From Phoenix dactylifera (taxonomy: Eukaryota > Streptophyta > Magnoliopsida > Arecales > Arecaceae), in NCBI RefSeq assembly GCF_009389715.1, contig NW_024067689.1:558001-622000 (forward strand): a stretch of 64,000 nucleotides of DNA, read 5' to 3'. This document shows, piece by piece, positions 1 to 12,123 of this stretch. The notes beneath the pieces are model-generated. The model was not told the DNA's origin. It did not search any database and was given only the letters and a program-made list of their open reading frames with translations. Each line of letters starts with the position of its first letter. Within the stretch, counting starts at the first letter, position 1. The translations under genes and the position numbers were made by a program.

Positions 1-859
1 ATTATCTATCAATGGAAACATTTTCAATGGTGTTGTCCTTCAAAATCTCGCAGATTTCATTACCATGTAAAGAGAAGGGAATCCCACAATGGCTGGTTAA
101 CGCCAAAGCTGAAGAGTGATACGAGCAAAAGTAGTAAAGAAGTATAAAGAGATGAAAAAAATCATTATCTCTTTAATAAGATTTCGATGGTAGGACCTGT
201 CTCCCTCTTTAATAAAAATAAGTACCAAGAAGATGAAGGGATGTTTTAGTTTGTTACAATATTATTATCTCCATATAAAATAAAAACCAAAAAAATTACA
301 GTTTTATCTCCACGCCTGATCTTTCAAACTAGCAACCATGGGATCTGCTATCATTGCAAGCCCTAGAAATTCTTTACCTGAAACCAATGCTAGCTAGAAC
401 TCGAGCAAGACGGATATTATTAGGTTGCCTATCCCTTCTCTTGGTCAGTGGACAATAATACCTTGATATTTTTTCCTTGTCTATTTCTATGTTATAATCT
501 TTATACTCTTTTGCTTTTGACCGCAATCATGTTTTGAGTAATCATGTTTTGAGTAAGTAAATTTTATAGCTAGAATATAAGTGACATGTCTAATATGGCA
601 AGTCATGCATGGTTGTGCACTCAAATTTTTTCATGAGATATAGTATAGTTGTCAAACAAAACCAAATATAACGAGTCGCATCTCCATCGGTTGCCAGTGG
701 CATGAACCATGAATACGGTTCTACTTCGTAACAAACACAAATTACAGTTTGATTAACCAAACAACGAATCCTAGTCCTATCCTATCTAACACAATTAAAT
801 ACGAAGCAAAATAGATAACATTCAGGGGGACGACGAGAATAAATTAACTCGTAAGTTGG
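1..859. other. Intergenic, no gene seen
   Basis: This AT-rich stretch has no convincing coding frame, RNA gene or terminal repeat. It is the left flank of the LINE that follows. The exact LINE 5' end, and so any target-site duplication, could not be placed. Confidence 0.6.
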
Positions 860-904
860 TATTAACCCAATCACAGGGTGAGCACTCCCCCGCACCGGTG
901 GAGG

Positions 905-2614
905 TTCTTCCAATGGCGGAGGGCGTCCTGACAATCCGGTTCGGGTCAGGGAGGAGCGGGCGAAGGCAATGGCAGTGGCCCCTTGGCTGGTGGGGGGCCA
1001 GCTGATGTCGATGGAGGACTGGCGGCCTGATTTTGTTCCGGGCATCCACTCGGTTAGCCGGACGGTTGTCTGGGTTAGGCTACCGGGGCTGCCGCTGGAA
1101 TACTGGGACGATGCATCCATCCTGGAGATGGTGGCGGCGGCGGGTAGGCCACTAGTGCTCGATGCCAGTGTCAAGTGAGAGGCGGAGGGCCGGCTATGCC
1201 CGAGCCAAGGTTGAGATCGACGCCAGCCTCCCTCTGGTTCCTGGCACGCTAGTCCAATGGGGGAAGAATAGGTTCTGGCAGGCCTTCGTTTACGAAGAAC
1301 CTGCCGAGCCTTTGCTACCTCTGCTGCCCGCACCGGTCATCAGGCGGGGGAGTGCCGATTCTGCCGAGGCGAAGGGAGATTGATCCCGGTGGTTAATGAA
1401 GATACTGGCGGTCCTTCGTCGTCCACGAAGGGAAACTTACCCGGGGGGAGCAAGCCGAGAGTCTTCGGCCCATGGATGACCTCTTCTAAGGTTTCCGGCA
1501 CAGCGAGGAGGCGGTGGGGCCTAGGGTTCCGGTGAGGCCGAAGGGGACGGCGACTCCCCGCACCGTGCCGACTCGGGACCGGTTCATTACCGACTCGGGC
1601 CCGTGTCCAGCCAAGAGAGGGCGAGCGAGCCTCAGTCATCGCCGGACTCTGAGGGCTGGCGGAAGCCTAAGAAGGTCGCTCGGCGCGTCTCGCCGGCGAA
1701 GGGAGCGGAAGGCGTCGAACCGTGTTGGGCGGCGGCGGCGACACTGATGCAGCGGTCCGAGTCGACACCGAGTCTAACTCGGCCAGGGAACGGTCCAAGG
1801 CCAAGTGGGCCCGGTCCGGACCGGGGTTTGTGATCAGGGGCCTGGGCTGGGCCCTCTCAATCTGAAGAATGGACCCAGCCCAATGAAAAGGGCCAGAAGC
1901 CCTTCAAAGCGGCGGGGGGCCCTCGGGCCGGAGCGTGGTCTGGCTCGAGACCACTCGGCCCCCCCTGTGCCCGGGTGCTTTGTGCCGGATGCTCGTGTGC
2001 CGGCGGATGGGGCGGCGAACAAGAACGGTGACCGGCGGTGCTTCAGGAGTCAGAGCGCGTCTCCGGCGGTCGCGGAAGGCCTGCGAGGTGGGAGGTCTGT
2101 CGGCCGGGGCGGCAAGGGTGGCTGTAACCGGGAACGACCTTCTGCGGATCCAGTTTCTCGACGGGGGATGGCGGTGTGCGGTGGAGAGGGGGGTCTGCCT
2201 CCGGTGGTGCCAGGCGGGGTGGATGCTCGGGCGGTGGACGAGCTCGGGCGAGGTGGTCTCCCGCCAGCGGAGATCGGGTCATCTCCCAGTTCGGTCTGCG
2301 GAGGAACCAGGAATGGTGAATGGACCGAGACTGTGCGGGATGAGATGTTGATTACTACCAGAGACTGCTCACTTGGGAAGAAGACCCTGGGTGTGGTGTC
2401 TATAGGGGGAACGGCAGAGAAGCCCAGGGAGATGGAGGTTCAGAGTGAGCTTGTGAGCACCGGGCATCCACGTGAAACGGCACATGAAGCCTTGGTACAT
2501 AAGTTGAAGGTGGTGCTTGAGATGGCCGGGCCGGAAGAGGGTGCGGCGTGTGGTAAGGAGGGAGGGCTGCAAGACCCCGAAGGGGTGGCCATGCATCAAA
2601 ATTCCCAAGTGTAG
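905..2614 (+). pseudogene. LINE ORF1 (gag-like), broken
   Basis: The frame at 969-1178 reads as the DUF4283 core of plant LINE ORF1 proteins, with VVWVRLPGLPLEYWDD as the hallmark. After a frameshift, 1196-1310 continues the family with a segment ending FWQAFVYEE. A further shift gives a corrupted CCHC knuckle (CYLCCPHR, near 1312-1340) where the family has a normal Cys-Cys-His-Cys motif. From about 1500 to 2614 the reading is Gly/Pro/Arg-rich and shows no domain. In the intact family this protein binds the LINE RNA. Here at least two frameshifts rule out a working product. Confidence 0.75.
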
Positions 2615-2616
2615 TT

Positions 2617-5600
2617 ATGAAGGTTCTTCTTTGGAACTGTCGGGGAGCGGGGAAGCCTTCCTTTCGGCCGGCCTTCCGAAGGTTAGTGAGTTTGCATGAC
2701 CCAGATGTTTGTGTTTTGCTTGAGACCCGACTGTCGGGATCCAGTTTGGAACGAGCTAGGCGTGCCATTCCGCGATCATGGGGGACATATGCGGTGGACT
2801 CTCGGGGCCTCTCAGGGGGCATCATGGTGTTATGGAGGCTGGGGGGTGTTGGTATTGATGTCTTCCACAAGTGCAACCAACACGTGATCCTGGTTATTTC
2901 TGAGGGGGCCGGGCCTCCGTGGGTCATTTTAGCCACATATGCCAGTACAAATTATCGGGAGAGGAGACTCTTGTGGGAGGAGGCCACCAACATCATTCAG
3001 CTTGGCCACCTGTGATGATGGCAGGGGACTTCAATTGCATTGACAGCCCGGAGGACAAGAGAGGGGGTATGGTCTTCTCCAACAACATTGAGGTCAGAGA
3101 GTTCCAGGACTTTATACAGTCCAATGGGCTGGCTGATCTTGGTTTCACTGGCCCGCGCTTCACTTGGTGCAACAACAGGCTGGGGATGGCACGTGTTTGG
3201 GAGCGGATTGACCGAGTGTACGCGACGCCCGGATGGCTTCAGAGGTTTCCGGATTTCTTGGTGCGCCACCTGCCCAGGATTGCTTCTGACCATTGCCCAG
3301 TATTGGTGAGTACCTCTCATACCTTTTCCGTTCATTGTCCTTTTCGCTTTGAGAAATTATGGCTGTCTTACCCACGGTCGTGGGAGGTGGTGAGAGAGGC
3401 GTAGCAGATGCCGGTTAGGGGGATGTGATGTATAGGGTTACCCGGAAACTTGAGCTAACCAGACGCCGTTTGCAAAGGTGGAATAAGGAGGAGGTGGGGA
3501 ATATCTTCAGGAGGGTGGAGGAGACAGAGGCATCCATCACTAGGCTACAGGCACTTGAGGACAGAGGGGTGGTCTTTCAGAGGTGGATCAGGGGGAGCTC
3601 AGGGGCTACTGGCTAGACACACTTCCCTTTTGAGGCAGCAGGAGGTGTTTTGGAGGCAAAAGTCCAGGATTCAGTGGATTAGGGAGGGGGATCGGAATAC
3701 CAGTTTCTTTCACCAGTCGACCATCATCAGGAGACATCGGAACTGGATTGGCCGGATTAGGGACAGCAGTGGGCGGGTGTCTGAGGATCAGGAGACAGTC
3801 AGGAGGATCTTGGTGCAGTTTTTCGGGACAGATGGACCGAGTCAGGAGGCACATATGGAGGAGCTTGCGGACCGGCACCAGGGAGGCAGGTATCAGTGGA
3901 GGAGAACGCTGCTTTGGTCAGTCCAGTGTCCGGGGATGAGGTACATGCGGCCCTTTGGTCTTTGGGCGAGGACAGAGCCCCGGGCCAGATGGTTTCCCCC
4001 CTGTCTTTTTCAGGAGTACTGGCACATAGTTAGACAGGAGGTGACGCGGCAGTCCAGCAGTTTTTTGTGTCGACAGAGATGCCCGTGGAGTGGAGGAGGA
4101 CCTTCATTACACTGATTCCGAAGAGACAGGACCCTATTGAGCCGTGCCACTATAGACCGATCAGCTTGTGCACCACCCTGTATAAGGTGGTGGCGAGGGT
4201 ACTAGTCCAGAGGATGAGGGGTATCCTACCCAGACTCATTTGCCCTGAGCAGGGGGCTTTTGTTGGGGGGCGTTCCATTCGGATAACGTCCTCATTGCTC
4301 ATGAGTTCATGGCTGACCTCCAGAAAGCGCCTAAGTGCAGGTGCTTAATGGGAGTCAAACTTGATATGGAGCGGGCATACGACAGGATGAGATGGGAGTT
4401 TGTGCAGCGATGCCTGGAGGGGTTTGGATTTCACCCGCAGTGGGTCAGATGGGTGCTCGGTTGCATACTGTCCCCGTCCTTTGCCTTATTGTTTAATGGC
4501 TCACCATCATGTTTCTTCGAGTCGTCAGTAGGATTGAGACAGGGCTGCCTTTGTCACCACTTCTGTTCATTCTATGTGCAGATTCTTTGTCCCGTGCACT
4601 CAGACTGGCTGTCCATGAGCAGGAGTTGGAGGTCTATGGCCCAGGGGCCGGGACGGCCAGGGTTTCGCATCTACTATTTGCTGATGATTGCATACTGTTA
4701 GCCCGCGCGACGAGCAGATCAGCCCGGCCATTAGTCGGATCTTGGGGGCATACTGTGGTGTGTCGGGGCAGCTGGTTAATCTGACCAAGTCTGCCATTTT
4801 CTTTAGCCCGAAGACTGACCATGGGGCGAGGCAGTCGATTATGAGTCTTCTAGGATTGGAGAGCAGGTGGGGACCCTTACATACCTCGGGGTGCCTATTA
4901 CGGGACGTCGGCTACGACGGAGGGAGTGTACATCCATGGAGCTGAGCATCACCACCGTTTGGAGGTTGGCAGGCGGTGCACTATCGATGATGGGCCGAGT
5001 CACCTTGGTACGTCAGTGTTGAGCTCTATCCCCATTATTTGCTCTCCAATACCCTGGTCCCTCTCGCTGTGATCCGGGGATTGGAGAGGATGTTTCGCAC
5101 TTTTATCTGGGACGGCGGGGAGGCAGAGACGGTGTTCACCTGGTGGCTTGGGAGTCTATTTGCCAGCCGACCGACAGGGGAGGACTTGGTATTCATTCAC
5201 TGGTCGAGCGGAGGGAGTTACTGGCGACCAGATTGGCAGCCAGGTTTCTTCTAGAGCCTGAGGGCCTTTGGGGCTCACTACTGAGGGCGAAGTATGGGGA
5301 TCCTGCCCCCCACTACGCCCTACGTACTGGACGTGGAGCTTCTTTTATTTGGCGAGAGATCTGTGCTCGCGCCCCGGGAGTGTTGCCAGAGATCAGGTGG
5401 GAGATTGGGGATGGGCGGTCGATCAGCATTTTGGAGGACAGATGGCTGGCTGAGGCAGCTTTGCACGGGTGGCCCAATGAGATTGACCATGGTTGGATGG
5501 AGGGACGTAGAGTGTGTGCCTTATTTGCCCCGGGGGAGCGGAGGTGGACACGAGTCTTGTTCGACAGGTTTTCGGGGAGCACCTTGCTGAGCGTGTCCTA

Positions 5601-6714
5601 GCTCTGCCGATCCCGGAGGGGGAGGCAGTGGATAGGAGGGTATGGAGCAGGACAGGTAGGACGACTGTGAGAGTTCGGGACCTTTTAGCGATTGGTAGAG
5701 GGCCCCCTGTGAGACAGATGGACTGCGGCTGGATTTGGAGGATGCATATTCACCCCCGAGTGGCCTTGTTCCTGTGGAAGGTGGCTTGGGGGTGTTTACC
5801 TACTACTGGGGTCTTGGCGAGACGGGGAGTGAGGGTCCCGGCCGGATGTGGAGCTTGTCAGCGACAGAGGAGACCATCTATCATGTCCTGTTTGGGTGCC
5901 CTAGAGCTAGTCAGATATGGAGACATGCTTCAGCTCAGCCCGATCAGAGGCAGCTGTGGGCGACCGTTGAGGATTCCTTCGTCATTTGGAGGCTTCGGTC
6001 CGGGGGTCTGTATGCGTGGAGAGGGGACTCGTGATGCCTACCCTGGCCTATCTTCGTTGGCTGGGGAGGAATACATGGGTCTTCGATGGTGAGAGCCTCC
6101 ATCCGAGGCTGGTGGCGGACCGAGCTCTACGGCTTGCGGCGGAGATCATCGGCGCTAGTGAGGCCTACACCTACTGGTTGGCTAGGGACATCTGGGGGCC
6201 CCCATTCTGCTCTGCAGCGTCCAGGACGATACTTGTATCCTGGGTGCCCCCACCCCCTGGCTTTCTCAAGGTGAACTTCGATGGCAGTGTATCAGTGGAT
6301 GGGAGCTGTGGAGGTGTGGGATTTATTATCAGGGATCATGATGCCAGACTTGTGGCGGCAGGTGGACGCAGGATTTTTGACTTATCAGTGGCGACTGGCA
6401 GAGCTTCAGGCGGCCTGGGGAGGGTGTCTCCTATGCGAGGCGGGTACTTGGTGAGGGTCACATCCTTCTCGAGGGGGACTCGCCACGGGATTGCGTGGAT
6501 CCGGGAAGGGGGAACTCAGTCGAGGACCGGCCGCTGCTTCACGATATCCGTAGAGCGTTGGGGGAGAACTGTCTCCTACCAAGCCTCGCACGTATATCGG
6601 GAGGCAAACGGTGCGGCTGACTGGGTTGCTTCTTTCGCGCTCATCACTCGGGAGATTTTCTTTGGTAGGCCACGAGGCTGTGCCTGCGTCTTTGCGCAGT
6701 ATATTGTTTTCTGA
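2617..6714 (+). pseudogene. LINE ORF2 (EN-RT-RNase H), broken
   Basis: The start at 2617 reads MKVLLWNCRGAG, the usual opening of the plant L1 endonuclease. In pieces spread over all three frames one finds the GDFN motif (about 3026), the SDHCPV motif (about 3288), RT blocks containing LDMERAYDRMRW (about 4360) and the catalytic FADD box (4677-4688). After these come a zf-RVT region with WIWRMHIHPRVALFLWK (about 5727) and an RNase H segment with FLKVNFDGSV (about 6262) and a terminal EANGAADWVASF (about 6601). The intact protein nicks target DNA and reverse-transcribes the LINE RNA. I count at least ten frame changes, so this copy is dead. ORF2 starts 2 bases after the ORF1 stop, the tight spacing normal for these elements. 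Confidence 0.88.
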
Positions 6715-6781
6715 TTTTGGTAGGCCAGCTTCACGCCCGTCATGTGTGACGGGCCGATTTACCAAAAAAAAAAAAAAAAAA

Positions 6782-8410
6782 CGCATAACCAGCAAAGGAT
6801 GAGGGGCGATTAGTAATTGAACTTAACGAGTTCGGGTCGTCAGCTCCGGTGGTCAACGGGCCGCCGGTCTTCGCCGGGTCTATTCTTGCAGGTTCCAACC
6901 CCGCGTGGACGGTCTTCTAAGCGCACCAGGAGCCGCCTTCCACACGTCGAAACGAATGGGTTTACTTCCTTTTAGCTCGGTCCGCGCAAGGATTGACCAA
7001 ATATTATTTTATGAATGGGTTGGGTGCTTCAATGTTTGTGTTGATCACCTTTTCGAATTCTCTATGGACTTGGGAGACCATGTTGCTTTCTTAATATTTC
7101 TCCTGGTAAACCAACTTGAATGATGCAAGACTATCATATAATCCCAGAGATTTATGACTAGCTACTGTTTTTGGATGCTAATTATTCTCATATTTAAAGT
7201 TTACTCGTGAGAGGTCTGTATTTTTTTAACAATATTTTATGCTCCTTTTATGTGAAAAATTAAAAGGAGAACGATAAAAATATGGATGACGTTGAATTTA
7301 TGGACTGGGCTTGTACTTTTGACGTGAAAGAAGGATTCTATCTTTGTTCAAGCAAATTCACTATTGGATCATCTGCTGCTTATTTTGAGATCTATGCTGA
7401 TCAATAGGTAGAGTTCGGAGTTTTTTTGAGATCTGTGTGGCGGATGATTCAATGATGGAATTGTTGGCTGCATGGCAACGACGAAAAATAGCGAACTATC
7501 TTGGTTGAGCTAGGAGTTTGGGTAGAAGGGTATTACATCTTCGATAGCTCGAGGCCCTCACCCTTGAGATTTTCTTAGCAAATCATGCTTTAGAATAGTT
7601 AGGTGAGAAAACTATATCCTACAACAGTGCATGCACCATGTCTGTAGTGCATCAGAGGAACAAACAAAGATGAGGTGTGCGGGCAACAATTCGAGATAAT
7701 CGTTATGGTGAATGGGGCCTTTAGAGAGACGTATGATTGGTATGGTACACCACCATACGGGGCAGGATAGAATTCTAAAATAGAATTCTAAAATAGAATT
7801 AATTCTAAAATAGAATTAATTTTTGAGAGGAAGGAAGAAAGAAAGGAGGCCCGGCACTTCCTAAAAACCTGTTTAAGAGAGCGAAAGAAAGTCCTCTTTA
7901 TATAAAATTGAATCCAAAAGGATGGAGAATCTTTGACTTAATACTAATCAATGAAACAAAAAAAAAAAATCTTTGATTCAATGCCAGCCGTCCAAAGAAA
8001 CGAAAGATACACCGCGTGTATCCCTATTACGCTTTTCTCGTCAAACATGTGTCCTCTTCTGTCCTACTTGTTATTTTAACCAAAAGATCAAAAATTAGAG
8101 CTAGCTCTCCTTCTAACATTTATTTATTATTTATTAATATAACTTTATATTAAAGATTAGAAAAATAAACTTTTGAATCATTTTTCACTATTTATTTATC
8201 ATTTATTTATATAATTTTATTTTAAATTGAAAATAAAATAATAAATGTATAGTCCGCACCACATTTCATTAATTTTTTTATAAAGAACGGATGACTCGAG
8301 ATGATATGGAATGGTAATGATCACTTGCCATGCAAAGAGAAGTCGCACCATGTGACTATTTGTGGTAGTTGCCCATTTCTATGAAACTAATTTATCAAAC
8401 GTTTATCACT
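6782..8410. other. Intergenic; possible old retroelement scrap
   Basis: About 180 bp after the LINE poly(A) is still GC-rich and was not identified. Near 7560-7620 one frame contains FLANHALE, which resembles the tail of a plant LINE RNase H, but the neighbouring sequence is too decayed to call. At 7762-7812 there is a short tandem repeat of a TTCTAAAATAGAA unit. No gene is seen. Confidence 0.4.
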
Positions 8411-9566
8411 AAGGTTCCGTTTGGAGGCCCTGCTCATAGTAGAGTTTTTGAAAGTAGAGCTTTCTAAAATAAAGCTTTTATAAAAAACTGTTTACTGTTT
8501 GGTAACTATATTTTTTAAAGTGTTGTGGCACTTTAAGATTTGCTGAGAAAGTACTTTTGGTATGACAAAATGATCATAAATGATATTGCATAGTATTATA
8601 CAACAAAACATAATAAAATATAATATGTATTAATATATAAATATATAATATAATATAATATTACTATAATATAATATAATATTATTATAATATAATAATA
8701 TAATATTGTATACTATAGTATAATAATTTAATATATAATTATAATATTATTAACATACATATCAATGTATTATGATATCTAATATAATGTTATATTTATA
8801 ATATAATACAATAACAAAGGTATAACATATTATAATTATTAGCATAAATTAATTTCTCATAATATAACAAAATATTAATTTATTTAACATAACATATTAA
8901 TGTATTATGATATAATGTAATATAAATTATTATTATAGTATAATATAATGATAAAGATATAAAATATTATAATTATTGTGTAAATTAATTTTCCACCGTC
9001 CTGCAGATTTTTAAAAATAAAGAGATATTTTGTATAATTATTATATTTTATCATAGGTATTTTGGTAAAAAGATAGCTTTCTGACGGGATCTAAAAGTAC
9101 TTTTTTCTAAAGCTCCAAAATGGAGCTTCTTCCAAAAAGCTATTTTTATCTTTCTAGAAAAGCTAAAACAGCTTTCCAAAATTTTTACCAAATACCTCTA
9201 TTTTATCTAAAAGTACTTTTGAAGGGTCAGAAAGTGCCACAACAATATATTAATAATATTATATCGTATTATATTACAGTAATATTATACTATATTATAT
9301 ATTTATGTATTAATATATGTTATATTTTATTATGCTCTATTGTATAATATTATGTAATGTTCTTTATGGTAATCTTGTCATACAAAATTATTTTCTCAGT
9401 TTGTTTACCAAACACATGTTAAAAACTTAAAGTGCCACAGCACTTTAGAAATTTAGTTACCAAATCGCAAATAGATTTTTGTAAAAAACTCTACTTCAGA
9501 AAGCTCTATTTCAACAGCTTTACTTTTAAAAGTTCTATTGGCCACAGCTTTTCCAAACAAGGCCTT
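8411..9566. mobile_element. Long-TIR foldback element, about 1.16 kb
   Basis: The first and last 200 bp or so are inverted copies of each other. The left end begins AAGGTTCCGTTTGG; the right end, read in reverse complement, begins AAGGCCTTGTTTGG. Both then run through matching blocks AGAGCTTTCT, GTTTGGTAAC (left) or ATTTGGTAAC (right), and GTGGCACTTTAAG. The interior is AT-rich without a coding frame. Flanking bases are TAA on the left and TTA on the right, suggestive of PIF/Harbinger but not an exact duplication, so the superfamily is open. Confidence 0.75.
9056..9222 (+). repeat. Foldback core repeat, copy A
   Basis: This segment in the middle of the foldback element recurs in reverse complement at 44643-44806. 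It begins with GGTATTTTGGTAAAAAGATAGC and contains its own small inverted repeat around AAGCTCCAAAATGGAGCTTC. It may be a second element nested in the first, or the shared core of the family. Confidence 0.65.
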
Positions 9567-10738
9567 AGTATGAACAGCCATCCGCCATGCAAAGCCCAAC
9601 GCACCAAGGATTTCTCTAAATTTTTTTTTATATGAATGTGATGGTGTACAGGCGGACTCTTTTTGAGAGGTAATAAATGTTACAATATCTAATGCAGGCA
9701 GGATATGAGAAGCATTTACATTATTTTATTGGAAAATGTTTACATACTTTTAAAAATAATAAAGCAGGTATTTACATGAAGCATTATCGAAAATGGTTTA
9801 TGTCACGTATCATTTTTTGCTATGTGGTCCACTGCACGATGATACCGATTCCACGATCATCTATGAGCTTTTTTTTTTTTTTTGGGTTTCTTCCAAGAAG
9901 GTCCACCATCCTGGCTATAGAGTGGTCACAGCATTTGGAGTCTGGCTCAATGCATAAACCTCAGTCCTTCCCGGAACCTGTCAAGAAACTGAGCTGTGAA
10001 ATGTGCATGAGAGAGTGTGTGTGTGTGGAAAACTTGCACTGGATGTTTAATTAGAGAGAGAAGGAGAGAGAGAGTTGAAAAATGCATTAAATGCTTGATT
10101 AAAAAATAGAAGTAACATAAAAGGAGGGGCTACCCAAATACTTTAGGACTTATGAAGCAGGCGAGTGAAAGATACGGGAAGGAGGTCATCGAAGATATGA
10201 AAGGGGCTGGAGCCAACCATATGGAGTCATCCTCATGTTAGACAAGAAAAATATATAAAAAAAGAGAGAAAAATATCATTTAATAAGGGCAAAAACTGTC
10301 AACTAATGAATTTATTAACATTTTTTTTATCATAGAGTTGATACTTGAACTCATGCGTTCTACCATTAAAAGCAGTCATTATCTCTGGACCATGTACAGT
10401 GATGGCAGCATATTCTAATAAAAGAAAGAATATTAAACTGTCATTAAATTGCGTCATGATTTCACACACAACCACATGCAGATATACACAGACATGCAAA
10501 AAGAAAGGTCAATGCATAACATAAAAGAAACGTAAATAGTTAATATATATTTCTAAACGCATCACCGGAACAACGTACCTGATGAAAGAATAACATGAAA
10601 TACTTATATTTTAATGAAAGTTATCATGAATTCTTTTCTTTTTTTTTGGTCAAACCGTGGTTTCATTTCCAACAACTCAAGTTTGTATCCTTAGCTATTC
10701 ATACGTCATCTCTCTATTGGGGAACACCGAACACTAGT
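9567..10738. other. Intergenic, no gene seen
   Basis: AT-rich sequence with homopolymer runs (T run near 9870, T run near 10636). The frames at 9677-10054 and 10299-10499 show no domain, family resemblance or splice context and are taken as chance. Confidence 0.5.
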
Positions 10739-10981
10739 TAACGGAGCTCCCTTCAAGCAAGAAAAGCCATCACCTTCTTCTCAGCAACACCCAGAGGAAA
10801 AGTGAGCCTCATTAATCCTCAGAGAAGAGGAGTAGTTGACGGGGCTCCCTGTCGTCCTCTTCCATTCCCAACCTGGCCGGGAGAAATGAGCTCCAGTAAT
10901 CCTCTCTCGCACATAAAGGGGAGGGGAGAGGAGAAATACATATATAAGAGAGAGAGAGATCTATGCGAGGAAGAGCAGTTG

Positions 10982-11063
10982 ACGGGGCTCCCTTCACTCC
11001 AAGCAGGGAAGGAAGTGGCCCGTCATCCTCTTCCATTTCCCACCTGGGGAGAAGTGAGCCCCG
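10982..11063. other. Hairpin unit 3 of the array
   Basis: The plus-strand 21-mer 10982-11002 matches the reverse complement of miR319 at 18 of 21 positions. Read on the minus strand it starts TTGGAGTGAAGGGAGC and lies on the 3' arm, which is where mature miR319/miR159 sits in its precursors. Units at 11136-11217 and 11286-11367 have the same 21-mer and the same fold. The unit at 11439-11518 lacks one G of arm 1. Confidence 0.75.
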
Positions 11064-11563
11064 GTAATCCTCTCTCGCACATAGAGGGGGGAGAGAGGAG
11101 AGATAGAGAGAGATTTATGCAACGAAGAGTAGTTGACGGGGCTCCCTTCACTCCAAGCAGGGAAGGAAGTGGCCCGTCATCCTCTTCCATTTCCCACCTG
11201 GGGAGAAGTGAGCCCCGGTAATCCTCTCTCGCACATAGAGGGGGAAGAGGAGAGATAGAGAGATTTATGCAACGAAGAGTAGTTGACGGGGCTCCCTTCA
11301 CTCCAAGCAGGGAAGGAAGTGGCCCGTCATCCTCTTCCATTTCCCACCTGGGGAGAAGTGAGCCCCGGTAATCCTCTCTCGCACATAGAGGGGGAGAGAG
11401 GAGAGATAGAGAGAGATTTATGCGACGAAGAGTAGTTGACGGGCTCCCTTCACTCCAAGCAGGGAAGGAAGTGGCCTATCATCCTCTTTCATTCCCCACA
11501 TGGGAGAAGTGAGCCCCGGTAATCCTCTCCCGCACATTGAAAGCAAGGAGAGAGTAAGAGACG

Positions 11564-11564
<1 letters not shown>

Positions 11565-11597
<33 letters not shown>
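11565..11597. repeat. (GA)n microsatellite in the array
   Basis: An uninterrupted GA run expands the linker between the sixth and seventh units, where arm 1 of the seventh unit is lost. Confidence 0.9.
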
Positions 11598-11600
<3 letters not shown>

Positions 11601-11749
11601 ATGCGAGAAGAGAAGTGGCCTGTTTCAACCCCTTCTATTCACCATCTTGGGAGAAGCGAGCTCCGGTTATCCTCTCTTGCACGTAGAGGTGGGGAGGGGA
11701 GAGAGAGAGAGAGAGAGCAAGAGATCTGTGAGAGGAAGGGCAGTACTTG

Positions 11750-11830
11750 ATGGAGCTTCCTTCAGTCCAAGCAGCAAAGGCAGAAGCCCATCATTCTCTC
11801 TCTCCCCCGCATGGAAAAGAAGCAAGCCCC
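11750..11830. other. Hairpin unit 8, closest to miR319
   Basis: The 21-mer 11750-11770, read on the minus strand, begins TTGGACTGAAGGAAGC and agrees with miR319 at 19 of 21 positions; the differences are at miRNA positions 13 and 20. Arm 2 (about 11809-11830, CATGGAAAAGAAGCAAGCCC) pairs imperfectly. On the plus strand the same bases would be a near-perfect miR319 target site with one G:U pair and one mismatch outside the seed. Confidence 0.7.
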
Positions 11831-12123
11831 AGTAATCCTCTCTCACACAGAGAAGTAGGGTGGAGAGAGAGATGTGTGTTCTATGCGAGGAAGAGTAGTT
11901 GATGCAGCTTCCTTCACTCCAAGCAGGAAGGAAGAAGCCTGCCATCCTCTTCTCTTCCCCATCTGGAGCAAAGCAAGCCCACGCAGAAAGGGACGGCGAA
12001 GAGAGAGAGTTCTATGCGAGGAAGAGTATTTGATGGAGCTTTTTTTTACTCGAAGCATGAGAGGAAGAGAGCCCTCATCTCCTATCCCCACCAGAGGGAG
12101 AGAAGTAAGCCGGCCCCAGTAAT

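Larger units (their letters stand above)
860..6781 (+). mobile_element. L1-type LINE, near full length, decayed
   Basis: This is a non-LTR retrotransposon in the order ORF1 (DUF4283 and zinc-knuckle remnant), ORF2 (AP endonuclease, reverse transcriptase, zf-RVT, RNase H), short 3'UTR, then 18 A residues at 6764-6781. The element is much more GC-rich than the AT-rich DNA on both sides, which also marks its limits. Both ORFs are broken by many frameshifts and stops, so it is not autonomous. The 5' end is estimated from where the GC-rich ORF1-like sequence begins. No target-site duplication was found. A related copy lies on the minus strand at 44889-48875. Confidence 0.88.
10739..12123. repeat. 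Tandem array of about ten miR319-like hairpins
   Basis: A unit of about 150-154 bp is repeated roughly ten times (arm-1 starts near 10739, 10838, 10981, 11135, 11285, 11438, lost in the seventh, 11749, 11900, 12030). Each complete unit is [arm 1, loop, arm 2, GA-rich linker]. Arm 1 reads GACGGGGCTCCCTTCACTCC on the plus strand; arm 2 reads CCTGGGGAGAAGTGAGCCCC and pairs with it. In the third unit I count about 26 base pairs: 8+4+4 in the outer stem, an internal loop, then 5+5 with a 2-nt bulge, closing a 14-nt loop. The linker (CCTCTCTC ... GAGAGAGG) can form a second small stem. Arm 1 is close to the reverse complement of miR319. Units 3-5 are nearly identical to each other; outer units are more divergent, as expected of array growth from the middle. 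Confidence 0.85.

Noticed and set aside
782..1333. A 183-codon minus-strand frame
   Set aside because: It is antisense to LINE ORF1 and has no domain.
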